NCBI GenBank assembly: GCA_949878535.1
Contig: CATLAS010000074.1
Span: 1-5,700 of the forward strand
Length of the DNA: 5,700 nt
Direction of reading: 5' to 3'
Source: an uncultured Eubacteriales bacterium
Lineage (GTDB): Bacteria > Bacillota > Clostridia > Oscillospirales > CAG-272
Under the pieces are notes generated by a model that was given only the letters and a program-made list of their open reading frames with translations, was not told the origin of the DNA and ran no database searches. The translations under genes and the position numbers were made by a program. Positions 1 through 5,700 of the stretch are shown one piece after another; positions within the stretch are counted from its first letter, which is position 1; each line of letters opens with the position of its first letter.

Positions 1-193
1 GGTTGCGGCGATGACCAACCATTTTCAGCATACCTCTGCGGGAATGGAAGTCCTTCTTGTTTACCTTCAAATGTTCAGTAAGGGTTTTGATTCTGTGGGT
101 CAGAATTGCGATCTGCACTTCAGGAGATCCGGTGTCACCTTCATGCATCTTGAATTCTTCGATGATTTTGTTCTTTTCTTCTTTTGTGATCAT
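1..193 (-). CDS. rpsO: 30S ribosomal protein S15, N-terminal part (runs off the left edge)
   Basis: Read on the minus strand, this encodes the first 64 residues of S15 plus one base of codon 65. S15 is a primary 16S rRNA-binding protein of the small subunit platform and contacts the helix 20-22 three-way junction. The product starts [14 protein letters not shown] and then shows the family's conserved [16 protein letters not shown] stretch and the [19 protein letters not shown] stretch, whose His-Ser-Arg-Arg-Gly residues contact rRNA. S15 is usually 88-89 residues, so roughly 25 C-terminal residues lie outside the window. The ATG at 193-191 is preceded by AGGTGA (205-200) at normal spacing. 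It is the last gene of the minus-strand cluster but has its own promoter at 307-335. In many bacteria rpsO is followed by pnp, which cannot be checked here. Identification is very secure. Confidence 0.97.
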   Translation of the reverse strand, partial: MITKEEKNKIIEEFKMHEGDTGSPEVQIAILTHRIKTLTEHLKVNKKDFHSRRGMLKMVGHRRN

Positions 194-300
194 TTTTCTT
201 CACCTAATAGTAATATTTGCAGTCGCATTCCTCAGGCGGCGGCAGGTGAAAAATCCTCTCTAAGGACGTGCATCCGCTGTCCGGGAAACCGACATTGCTA
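194..300 (-). promoter_or_regulatory. rpsO 5' leader with a predicted RBS-sequestering helix
   Basis: This is the expected untranslated leader of rpsO, assuming transcription starts about 7 bases after the -10 element. Seen in sequence: the RNA segment UUUUUCACCU (253 to 244) can pair over 10 consecutive bases, including one G-U, with AGGUGAAGAA (205 to 196). That would bury the Shine-Dalgarno in a helix closing a 38-nt loop. Upstream are two small hairpins: 294-278, with one bulge and a UUUC loop, and 266-254 (UCCU/AGGA). A GCGG at 277-274 could pair with CCGC at 239-236 inside the loop, giving a possible pseudoknot. S15 represses its own translation through leader RNA in several bacterial groups using unrelated structures. 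That this leader does so is inference; pairings were found by eye, not by folding. Confidence 0.6.
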
Positions 301-306
301 AAATGC

Positions 307-335
307 AGTATACCACATTTTCCATGCTTTGTAAA
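307..335 (-). promoter_or_regulatory. sigma-A promoter of rpsO
   Basis: On the minus strand, -35 TTTACA (335-330) and -10 TATACT (312-307) are separated by exactly 17 bases. TGG directly precedes the -10, giving an extended -10 (TGn). The -35 starts 6 bases beyond the stop codon of the TauE-like gene. The predicted start site is near 300. This gives rpsO a transcription start independent of the exporter operon. Confidence 0.85.
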
Positions 336-341
336 GTTATT

Positions 342-740
342 TTAGAATTTTTTTCCGTTTTCATCCAGTTTTGCTTTTTTTCCCGCAGCAAGATTCCGCA
401 GCAGTGCAATGCCACCGGCAATGACAAGCATACCGCCGAACAATTTACGAACCAGTACCGGATTAACCGCGTTAGCGGCAGCCGCGCCGAAATATGCCGC
501 CGCCATACCGAAAGCAGAGCAGTACAAAAGAATACCCAGCGGGATTTTCCGCTTTGTCATATGAACAAACAATGCGGCGGCAGAAGCAAAAATAAAGAAA
601 AACAAGTTAAGCCCCTGGGCACTGATCTGATCCACACTCCGAATCAGCGTAAGGTAAATCACCAACAGTCCGCCTCCGCCGATTCCCATACCAGACAGTG
701 CACCAAGCAATACCGCTGCAACAAAATCAATGATTACCAT
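342..740 (-). CDS. Half-length TauE/SafE (TSUP, former DUF81) family membrane protein
   Basis: A 132-residue, very hydrophobic protein. The N-terminus has VIIDFVAAVLLGALSGMGIG followed by GGGLLVIYLTL (residues 2-32), the glycine-rich repeat motif of the TauE/SafE family (Pfam PF01925). Then come AQGLNLFFFIFASAAALF (41-58), a segment at 67-88, and LVRKLFGGMLVIAGGIALL (97-115), so about four membrane segments with a charged C-terminal tail. Family members are thought to move sulfur-containing or other organic anions; the substrate here is unknown. Full-length members are about 250 residues with two such repeats, so this is one repeat, and it would need to dimerise or pair with another half. The ATG at 740 is preferred because AAGGGGAG lies 6 bases upstream. 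A TTG at 800 would add 20 polar residues without a good binding site. It lies 56 bp after the ABC gene with no promoter seen between, so it is probably co-transcribed. Confidence 0.82.
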   Translation of the reverse strand: MVIIDFVAAVLLGALSGMGIGGGGLLVIYLTLIRSVDQISAQGLNLFFFIFASAAALFVHMTKRKIPLGILLYCSAFGMAAAYFGAAAANAVNPVLVRKLFGGMLVIAGGIALLRNLAAGKKAKLDENGKKF

Positions 741-746
741 GCAAAT

Positions 747-754
747 CTCCCCTT
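747..754 (-). promoter_or_regulatory. Ribosome binding site fixing the TauE-like start
   Basis: AAGGGGAG on the minus strand, 6 bases before the ATG at 740. It decides between that ATG and an upstream in-frame TTG at 800 whose TTGA overlaps the stop of the preceding ABC gene. Confidence 0.75.
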
Positions 755-796
755 CAAGACAAGCGCTTTTATCTTTATCTTGCATCAAAGGAAGGA

Positions 797-2548
797 TCAA
801 TATGCGCCGGATCCGTGAGAAAATTGACTGTTGTACAAATGATGATAGAATCCCTTCTTTTCCAGAAGTGCCTCATGGGTGCCCTGTTCGATGATTTTTC
901 CATCCCGCATAACCAGAATCACATCTGCATCCCGAATGGTCGAAAGCCGATGCGCCACAATAAAGGAGGTGCGCCCCTGCATCATTTTCGCAAACGCATC
1001 CTGTATTTTCATTTCTGTACGGGTATCAATGGAGCTGGTCGCTTCATCCAGAATCAGCATAGGGGGCAGACTTAACATAATGCGGGAAATACATAACAGC
1101 TGCCGCTGTCCTTGGGATAAGCTGCTCCCCTCTCCTATTACCGTGTCATACCCCTGGGGCAAACGCTTGATAAAGCTGTGTGCGTGACTCGCCTTTGCAG
1201 CGGCTACAATATCCGCATCGTCTGCGTCCGGACGGCCAAACGCAATATTTTCCCGCACAGTACCGCTGCACAACCACGTATCCTGCAGCACCATACCGTA
1301 ATTCTCCCGCAGGCTGTGCCGCCGGATCTGCCGGATATCCGTTCCATCCACGCAAATGCGTCCTGCGTTCGTATCATAGAAACGCATAAGCAAATTGATC
1401 AGCGTTGTTTTGCCGCATCCGGTAGGGCCTACAATTGCGATTCGCTGTCCGGTGGATACCTGCAAATTGAAATTCTCTATCAGCGTTTTGTTTTTATCAT
1501 AGGAAAAATCCACATGTTCCAACGATACATTACCGCGAACATCCGCAAGGTGTGCTTCCGCTTCCTCCGGCTGCTCCGTTTCGTCCAGCAGTTCAAAAAC
1601 TCTGCCCGCACAAGCAAAGGCGTTCTGCAGTTCCGTCACCACGCCGGAAATTTCGTTAAAAGGTTTCGCATACTGCACAGCATAGGAAAGCAGACAGGAC
1701 AGCGCGCCGATACTCATTCCGCCGGAAATTGCAGACAGCGCCCCCAGAAAAACTACCACAGCATACACAATATTGCTGATCAATCTGGTTGTAGGATTCA
1801 CCAAAGCCGAGAAAAACAGCGCTCGGACAGAACACACCTGCAACTGCCCATTGATTTCGTCAAAACGCTTTTGGTTTTCCCCTTCCCGGTTATACGCTTT
1901 CACAATTTTCTGGTGTTCGATCATCTCACCCACGAACCCCGTCTGTTCCCCGCGCACCTCCGACTGAATTCGGAACATACTATAGGTTCTTGTCGCAATA
2001 AAACGGGCAACTAACAGAGACAGGGGCGTAAGCAAGATCACAGCGGCTGCTACCTGCCAGTGAATGCTGATCATGAAGCAAACTGTTCCAAGAATAGTGA
2101 TCACCCCGGTGAAAAGCTGGGTAAATCCCATAAGCAGACCGTCGCAAAACTGATCTACATCCGTAATAACACGGCTCACCGTATCTCCCTCTGGATGCGC
2201 GTCCAAATAGGAAAAAGGAAGTCTTTGTATTTTTGCAATTGCAGAATTTCGGATATCCTGGGCTACACTGTAAGTAATCCGGTTGTTTACAATGTTCATC
2301 AGCCACTGCACCAATGCAGTGACCGCAACAACACCGCCTGCATAAAGCAAGATAGAAAACAGTGCATCGAAGTCTACTGCACCTGCACCTGCAACGGCGT
2401 CAATTGCGTCCCCGAACAGCACAGGCAAATACAGCGTCAGCGCCACACTGACAGCGGCAAGAAGAATCGTACACAAAAACAGCCATTTATAGTTGCCGAT
2501 ATATTGCATCACCCGGGAAAGCGTTCCTTTATTCTTTGTATTTTTCAT
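797..2548 (-). CDS. ABC exporter half-transporter, subunit with the intact catalytic site
   Basis: A 583-residue fusion of a six-helix exporter membrane domain (about 20-310) to an ATPase domain (about 340-575), of the type IV multidrug/lipid exporter class. In the ATPase domain: Walker A GPTGCGKT (374-381), Q-loop Gln422, a signature LSQGQ (477-481) that departs from LSGGQ at its third position, Walker B ending LILDEATSSID with catalytic Glu502, and switch His533 in VAHRLST. Canonical Glu and His with a weakened signature is the pattern of the catalytically competent partner in heterodimeric exporters such as LmrCD, BmrCD and TM287/288. It follows its partner gene with an ATGA overlap, so it is translationally coupled and should be made in equal amounts. 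It probably sits in the cytoplasmic membrane and exports amphipathic drugs, lipids or peptides; the substrate cannot be read from sequence. Confidence 0.95.
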   Translation of the reverse strand: MKNTKNKGTLSRVMQYIGNYKWLFLCTILLAAVSVALTLYLPVLFGDAIDAVAGAGAVDFDALFSILLYAGGVVAVTALVQWLMNIVNNRITYSVAQDIRNSAIAKIQRLPFSYLDAHPEGDTVSRVITDVDQFCDGLLMGFTQLFTGVITILGTVCFMISIHWQVAAAVILLTPLSLLVARFIATRTYSMFRIQSEVRGEQTGFVGEMIEHQKIVKAYNREGENQKRFDEINGQLQVCSVRALFFSALVNPTTRLISNIVYAVVVFLGALSAISGGMSIGALSCLLSYAVQYAKPFNEISGVVTELQNAFACAGRVFELLDETEQPEEAEAHLADVRGNVSLEHVDFSYDKNKTLIENFNLQVSTGQRIAIVGPTGCGKTTLINLLMRFYDTNAGRICVDGTDIRQIRRHSLRENYGMVLQDTWLCSGTVRENIAFGRPDADDADIVAAAKASHAHSFIKRLPQGYDTVIGEGSSLSQGQRQLLCISRIMLSLPPMLILDEATSSIDTRTEMKIQDAFAKMMQGRTSFIVAHRLSTIRDADVILVMRDGKIIEQGTHEALLEKKGFYHHLYNSQFSHGSGAY

Positions 2549-4272
2549 GCCGTCACCTCCCCGCTTCCAAACTGTGACTGATAAATTTCCTGATAAATCT
2601 GGCAGTGGGCAAGCAGTTCCTGATGGGTTCCTTTGCCTGCAATGGAGCCATCCTCCAAAACAAGAATCTGATCCGCATGCATAACGGAGGACGCGCGCTG
2701 GGAAACCACAAATACAAGGGGCTTCGGGGATAGCGTACGAATCGCACTCCGCAGCGCCGCTTCCGTAGCATGATCCAATGCGGACGCACTGTCATCCAAA
2801 ATTAGAATCCGGGGAGCGCGAACCAGCGCACGGGCAATTGTCAGCCGCTGCCGCTGTCCACCAGAGAAATTGCGTCCTCCCTGCTCCACAGCAGCGTCTA
2901 ACCCGCCTTTATCCCGCACTACCTGGGCTGCTTGTGCAGTCTCCAATGCTTTCCATATTGCTGCGTCATCCGCATCGGGATTCCCCCACAGCATATTATC
3001 CCGAATGGTACCGGAAAACAAAACCGCTTTTTGAGGCACAACGCCAATACGCTGCCGCAGCTGCGCCGGATCCCATTGATCCGTACCGATGCCATTCACC
3101 AACACCTGTCCATTCGTGGGAAGATAAAAACCAGGAATTAGGTTCATAAGGCTGGACTTTCCGCTGCCGGTTCCGCCGATCACGCCAATCATTTCTCCAT
3201 CCTGTGCAGTAAAGGAAATGTCCGACAGACTGTCCTCCCCTGCACCTGCATACTGGAGAGATACATTTATAAAGTGCACGCCTGTCTCATCTGACGCGGC
3301 ACAAATCTCACAGGATGCTGCCGGTGTATCCGGCTCCACTGCAAGGGTTTCTTCTATTCGTTTGGCACTTGCAAAAGATTTGGTGATCATCACAATCATG
3401 TTAGCCATTTTCACAAGCTCTACAAGTATCTGGGACATATAGTTATACAATGCAATCACAGCGCCAGTAGTAATGATACCTGCATCGACCTGCCCTGCGC
3501 CGACCCAAAGAAGGGCGATAATTCCCAAATTGATGACCACATAGGTTAGAGGATTCATAAGGGCAGAAATTCTGCCTACCGCTTTCTGCATAAATAAAAG
3601 CGCTTTGTTCTTTTCAACAAAAGCTTGTTCTTCCCGATCTTCTGCACAAAAAGCGCGGATAACACGAGCACCGCTGAGATTTTCTCTTGTTGCGCCAAGC
3701 ACACCTTCCAATCTGCGCTGCACTTTATCATACAGGGGAATACTCACCAGAATGATAGCAAACACAACGATAGATAACGCCGGAATCACAATTACAAACG
3801 TCACGGCAGAATGAGGATCCACTACAAATGCCATCACAGCCGCGCCGAATACAATAAATGGAGAGCGCAAGAACAGGCGCAGCATCATATTGACTCCGTT
3901 CTGCACTGTATTGATATCACTTGTCATTCGGGTGATCAGCGCAGAGGTTCCCAGGGTATCCAGTTGTGAATAGGAAAACTGCTGCACCCGTGCAAAAAGC
4001 GCATGGCGCAGCTTTGTCGCAAAACCGACAGCCGCCACAGCAGAAAAATACTGGGCTGTTACGGAAAATATAAGTCCTGCCACAGCCAGACCTACCAGCA
4101 AAAGACAGCGAACCAGTACCGTGTTCCAATCTCCCTGACGGATTCCGCCGTCAATAATCCCCGCAACCACAATGGGCACTGCCAATTCAAACACAGCTTC
4201 CACCAATTTGAACACTGGCCCGAGCACCGTTTCTTTTTCATATCCTTTTAAGTATTTTAGTAGTTTCTTCAT
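2545..4272 (-). CDS. ABC exporter half-transporter, subunit with the degenerate ATP site
   Basis: A 575-residue half-transporter and first gene of the operon. The membrane domain spans about 15-305, and the N-terminal VFKLVEAVFELAVPIVVAGI is typical of the first subunit of Firmicute heterodimeric exporters. The ATPase domain has Walker A GGTGSGKS (366-373), Q-loop Gln414, signature FSGGQ (469-473), Walker B ending ILDDSASALD in which Asp494 replaces the catalytic Glu, and Gln525 in VVSQRAS where the switch His is expected. These two replacements are the known marks of the degenerate site in heterodimers, so its ATP site probably binds but hardly hydrolyses ATP. Its intact signature completes the partner's working site. 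The start is ATG 4272-4270 with a modest AGGGCGG upstream. A good promoter lies 33 bases before the start codon. No MarR-type regulator gene, often found beside such pairs, is present in the window. Confidence 0.95.
   Translation of the reverse strand: MKKLLKYLKGYEKETVLGPVFKLVEAVFELAVPIVVAGIIDGGIRQGDWNTVLVRCLLLVGLAVAGLIFSVTAQYFSAVAAVGFATKLRHALFARVQQFSYSQLDTLGTSALITRMTSDINTVQNGVNMMLRLFLRSPFIVFGAAVMAFVVDPHSAVTFVIVIPALSIVVFAIILVSIPLYDKVQRRLEGVLGATRENLSGARVIRAFCAEDREEQAFVEKNKALLFMQKAVGRISALMNPLTYVVINLGIIALLWVGAGQVDAGIITTGAVIALYNYMSQILVELVKMANMIVMITKSFASAKRIEETLAVEPDTPAASCEICAASDETGVHFINVSLQYAGAGEDSLSDISFTAQDGEMIGVIGGTGSGKSSLMNLIPGFYLPTNGQVLVNGIGTDQWDPAQLRQRIGVVPQKAVLFSGTIRDNMLWGNPDADDAAIWKALETAQAAQVVRDKGGLDAAVEQGGRNFSGGQRQRLTIARALVRAPRILILDDSASALDHATEAALRSAIRTLSPKPLVFVVSQRASSVMHADQILVLEDGSIAGKGTHQELLAHCQIYQEIYQSQFGSGEVTA
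2553..2562 (-). promoter_or_regulatory. Strong internal ribosome binding site for the second ABC gene
   Basis: GGGGAGGTGA on the minus strand lies inside the last codons of the upstream ABC gene, 4 bases before the ATG at 2548. That ATG overlaps the upstream TGA as ATGA. The combination supports both independent initiation and coupling by terminating ribosomes. Confidence 0.85.
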
Positions 4273-4305
4273 AATCCGCCCTGTTATATATGCAAATTCC
4301 CTTTT

Positions 4306-4334
4306 ATTATAATCATTCCCATTTTATAAGTCAA
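4306..4334 (-). promoter_or_regulatory. sigma-A promoter of the ABC exporter operon
   Basis: On the minus strand, -35 TTGACT (4334-4329) and a perfect -10 TATAAT (4311-4306) are spaced by 17 bases. The expected start site near 4299 leaves a leader of only about 27 nt, so attenuation seems unlikely and any control should act at initiation. GGGAAT occurs twice on this strand, at 4320-4315 and 4301-4296, on either side of the -10 and 19 bases apart. Confidence 0.88.
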
Positions 4335-4370
4335 TGACCCTTGCTCCTGAAATTTACTGTGTTAAACATG

Positions 4371-4388
4371 CAAAATAAATTCATTTTG
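4371..4388. repeat. Near-perfect 18-bp palindrome in the divergent promoter region
   Basis: CAAAATAAATTCATTTTG is self-complementary except for one mismatched pair (positions 7 and 12). It abuts the -35 of the rightward promoter and lies about 37 bases upstream of the leftward -35. Position and symmetry fit an operator for a dimeric regulator of one or both promoters. It is AT-rich, so chance is possible, and no regulator gene is nearby. Confidence 0.4.
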
Positions 4389-4417
4389 TTGTATATGATT
4401 ATAAAGTGTGCTATTAT
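4389..4417 (+). promoter_or_regulatory. Probable sigma-A promoter of the metallopeptidase/TmrB-like pair
   Basis: -35 TTGTAT (4389-4394) and -10 TATTAT (4412-4417) are spaced by 17 bases, with TGC directly before the -10 as an extended -10 element. The expected start site is near 4424, giving a leader of about 50 nt. It is divergent from the exporter promoter. An alternative -35, TTGTTG at 4387, would need a 19-base spacer. Confidence 0.65.
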
Positions 4418-4462
4418 AAGGATAGTCCAGCCGAGAAATGCGAACAAAGTATGGAAGTAAAC

Positions 4463-4466
4463 GGAG
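4463..4466 (+). promoter_or_regulatory. Ribosome binding site fixing the metallopeptidase start
   Basis: GGAG with an 8-base spacer to the ATG at 4475. The two upstream in-frame starts (ATG 4451, GTG 4406) lack a comparable site, so this one decides the start. Confidence 0.6.
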
Positions 4467-4474
4467 ATCATGCA

Positions 4475-5083
4475 ATGAAACAGGCAGAAACTTTTATAAA
4501 AGAAAAAAGCCACACAGAGTATGAGAGAGAAAATATACAATACACACTGATCCGTGCAAAACGCAAATCCATCGGCATTCGGATCAGCGACACTGGGGAA
4601 ATTATTGTACGCGCGCCCCAGCGCACTCCACTGAGGGAAATCGAAACCGTACTCCAGAAACACATGAACTGGATTGAGAAAAATCAGACAAAGGCGGCAA
4701 ATCGACAAACTTGGTACGATCGTTTGGGCGAAGAGCAAATCGAACAGCTTCGGCAATTGGCAAAGGTACGGCTTACCAGAAAAACAGCACATTTTGCCGC
4801 AATAATGGGGCTGACCTATGAAAAAATCACCATCACCCGTGCAAAAAAGCGCCTTGGATCCTGCAGTACCAAAGGCAGTATCTGCTATTCCTTGTATCTG
4901 CTCTTATATCCGGATTCCGCTATTGATTATGTGGTGGTACATGAGCTTGCACACTTAGTAGAGCCCAATCACTCCAAACAGTTTTATGACGTAATAGAAC
5001 AATTTCTCCCGGACTGGGAAGAACGACGGAAGTTTCTGCAGTCAGAGTATATGCACAATCCGTTGGTGCAGGCGAGACCGTAA
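4475..5083 (+). CDS. YgjP-type (DUF45) zinc metallopeptidase
   Basis: A 202-residue cytosolic protein with no signal peptide or membrane segment. The N-terminal part (about 20-75) is the beta-rich region with IRAKRKSIGIRISDTGEIIV. The C-terminal half carries the zinc site HELAH (156-160, catalytic Glu157) and the third ligand region NHSKQF with His166, followed by PDWEERRKFL. These belong to the YgjP/DUF45 family (Pfam PF01863), which is related to SprT/WLM-type peptidases; the substrate is unknown. The usual RWGSCS motif before the zinc site reads KRLGSCS (125-131), with Leu for Trp. The ATG at 4475 is chosen because GGAG (4463-4466) lies 8 bases upstream. The in-frame ATG at 4451 has no good site, and a GTG at 4406 would overlap the promoter. 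A 29-bp gap links it to the TmrB-like gene, probably as one transcript. Confidence 0.9.
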   Translation: MKQAETFIKEKSHTEYERENIQYTLIRAKRKSIGIRISDTGEIIVRAPQRTPLREIETVLQKHMNWIEKNQTKAANRQTWYDRLGEEQIEQLRQLAKVRLTRKTAHFAAIMGLTYEKITITRAKKRLGSCSTKGSICYSLYLLLYPDSAIDYVVVHELAHLVEPNHSKQFYDVIEQFLPDWEERRKFLQSEYMHNPLVQARP

Positions 5084-5112
5084 AATTCTTTCTTCCGCAA
5101 AGGAGCATAGAA

Positions 5113-5634
5113 ATGATTATTTGGATTAACGGTGCATTTGGATCCGGAAAATCCAGCGTTGCTTACGCATTAGAGAAAAAAATTTCCGGATCTTTTATAT
5201 ATGACCCGGAACAGTTTGGATATTTTCTATGGGATAATTTCCCCGATACGATGAAAAGAAAAGGAAATTTTCAGCATATAAATATATGGCGCGAAGGAAG
5301 TTACAAAATACTAAAATACATCCAGGAACACTACTCCGGCATTCTTATCGTTCCCATGACGCTTTACATAAAGCAGTATTATGAGGAAATCGTACAAAGG
5401 CTTGTACAGGATGAAATCCCCTTAAAGCATTTTATCCTTTGTGCCTCAAAACAAACGATTCTAAACAGATTAAAACAGCGCGGCGAATCATCAGACAGTT
5501 GGGGAGCGCAGCACATTGATACGTGTCTGCATGCATTTGACTCAGATATATCAGAGATTAAAATTGTTACCGATTCCAAAAGCGTTGATGAAATCGCCTC
5601 AGAAATTATGTCTTTATCCGGTCTCTCATTATAA
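5113..5634 (+). CDS. tmrB: TmrB-like P-loop ATPase (tunicamycin-resistance family)
   Basis: A 173-residue P-loop protein. MIIWINGAFGSGKSS gives an N-terminal Walker A (G7-S14) directly after the first strand. It is followed by YDPEQFGYFLWDNFP (30-44), GILIVPMTLYIKQYYEEI (75-92), HFILCASKQTILNRL (105-119) and a SWGAQHIDTCL segment. This order and wording match what I recall of Bacillus subtilis TmrB, an ATP-binding membrane-associated protein that gives tunicamycin resistance, apparently by binding the drug. TmrB is about 197 residues; this copy lacks most of the C-terminal extension thought to help membrane attachment. That leaves function open, and it could be a kinase-like relative with another substrate. 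The start is well supported by AAAGGAG (5099-5105), 7 bases before the ATG. The gene looks AT-richer than the exporter genes, which may indicate separate acquisition. It follows the metallopeptidase by 29 bp and is probably in the same operon. Confidence 0.85.
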   Translation: MIIWINGAFGSGKSSVAYALEKKISGSFIYDPEQFGYFLWDNFPDTMKRKGNFQHINIWREGSYKILKYIQEHYSGILIVPMTLYIKQYYEEIVQRLVQDEIPLKHFILCASKQTILNRLKQRGESSDSWGAQHIDTCLHAFDSDISEIKIVTDSKSVDEIASEIMSLSGLSL

Positions 5635-5700
5635 TAAAAACAAAAGCCCACTTGTGCTGGAGGTCACACAGAGAACTTCTAGGACATGTCAGCCTTAACA
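5635..5700. other. Region after the TmrB-like gene, no supported feature
   Basis: The stretch starts with a second TAA and an A-run. It then has no gene start, no hairpin followed by a T-run on the plus strand, and no recognisable repeat. The operon's terminator, if any, lies further right. Confidence 0.5.

Noticed and set aside
11..301. Plus-strand open frames opposite rpsO
   Set aside because: The minus strand encodes an unmistakable S15, and the plus-strand products show no family features.
741..796. Possible extra promoter between the second ABC gene and the TauE-like gene
   Set aside because: No -35/-10 pair with acceptable spacing was found. The gap holds only the ribosome binding site and a short AAGCGCTT palindrome.
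303..818. Plus-strand open frame opposite the TauE-like gene
   Set aside because: The antisense gene has a clear family match and ribosome binding site. This frame gives a low-complexity polar product and overlaps the rpsO promoter.
1178..2014. Long plus-strand open frame of 278 codons opposite the second ABC gene
   Set aside because: It lies wholly antisense to a well-conserved ATPase/permease gene, has no recognisable motif, and is rich in Arg, His and Cys as expected from a mirrored frame.
4331..4792. Minus-strand open frame of 153 codons opposite the metallopeptidase
   Set aside because: It is the shadow of a gene with a clear HELAH site, and it crosses the divergent promoter region.
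5641..5665. Possible terminator (AGCCCACTTGTGCT, with a T-run after it on the minus strand)
   Set aside because: The stem is only 3 + 2 pairs around a mismatch with a two-base loop, and on the plus strand it is followed by GGAGG rather than a T-run.
5683..5690. GACATGTC palindrome near the right edge, considered as an insertion-sequence end
   Set aside because: An 8-bp palindrome is expected by chance, and no transposase, second copy or target duplication is visible before the window ends.

Overview
The window looks like a chromosomal segment of a low-to-mid GC Firmicute, most likely from class Clostridia. The grounds are sigma-A promoters close to consensus with 17-bp spacers, strong purine-rich Shine-Dalgarno sites, an S15 of the Firmicute type beginning MITKEEK, and the protein families present. 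No tRNA, rRNA, CRISPR array or complete mobile element is visible.

Minus strand, read right to left from about 4300 to 1: a TTGACT-17-TATAAT promoter drives two half-size ABC exporter genes that overlap by 4 bp (ATGA). They are followed after 56 bp by a half-length TauE/SafE-type membrane protein. Seven bases past that stop codon begins a separate strong promoter for rpsO (ribosomal protein S15), which runs off the left edge. The rpsO leader of about 107 nt contains a segment complementary to the rpsO ribosome binding site, which suggests translational autoregulation. The two ABC proteins have complementary motif defects: one has Asp for the catalytic Glu and Gln for the switch His, and the other has LSQGQ for LSGGQ. 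Together they make a heterodimeric exporter with one working and one degenerate ATP site.

Plus strand, read left to right from about 4390: a promoter divergent from the exporter promoter precedes a YgjP-type (DUF45) zinc metallopeptidase. After 29 bp comes a P-loop protein resembling TmrB, the tunicamycin resistance protein of Bacillus subtilis. The shared divergent region (4273-4474) holds a near-perfect 18-bp palindrome and a 10-bp inverted repeat touching both promoters. The last 66 bases hold no gene I can support.

The exporter pair, TmrB-like protein and small membrane protein could form a loosely linked drug-tolerance neighbourhood, but that is inference. I see no clearly new multi-gene system. 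The most interesting items are the rpsO leader, the unpaired half-size TauE protein, and the divergent control region.
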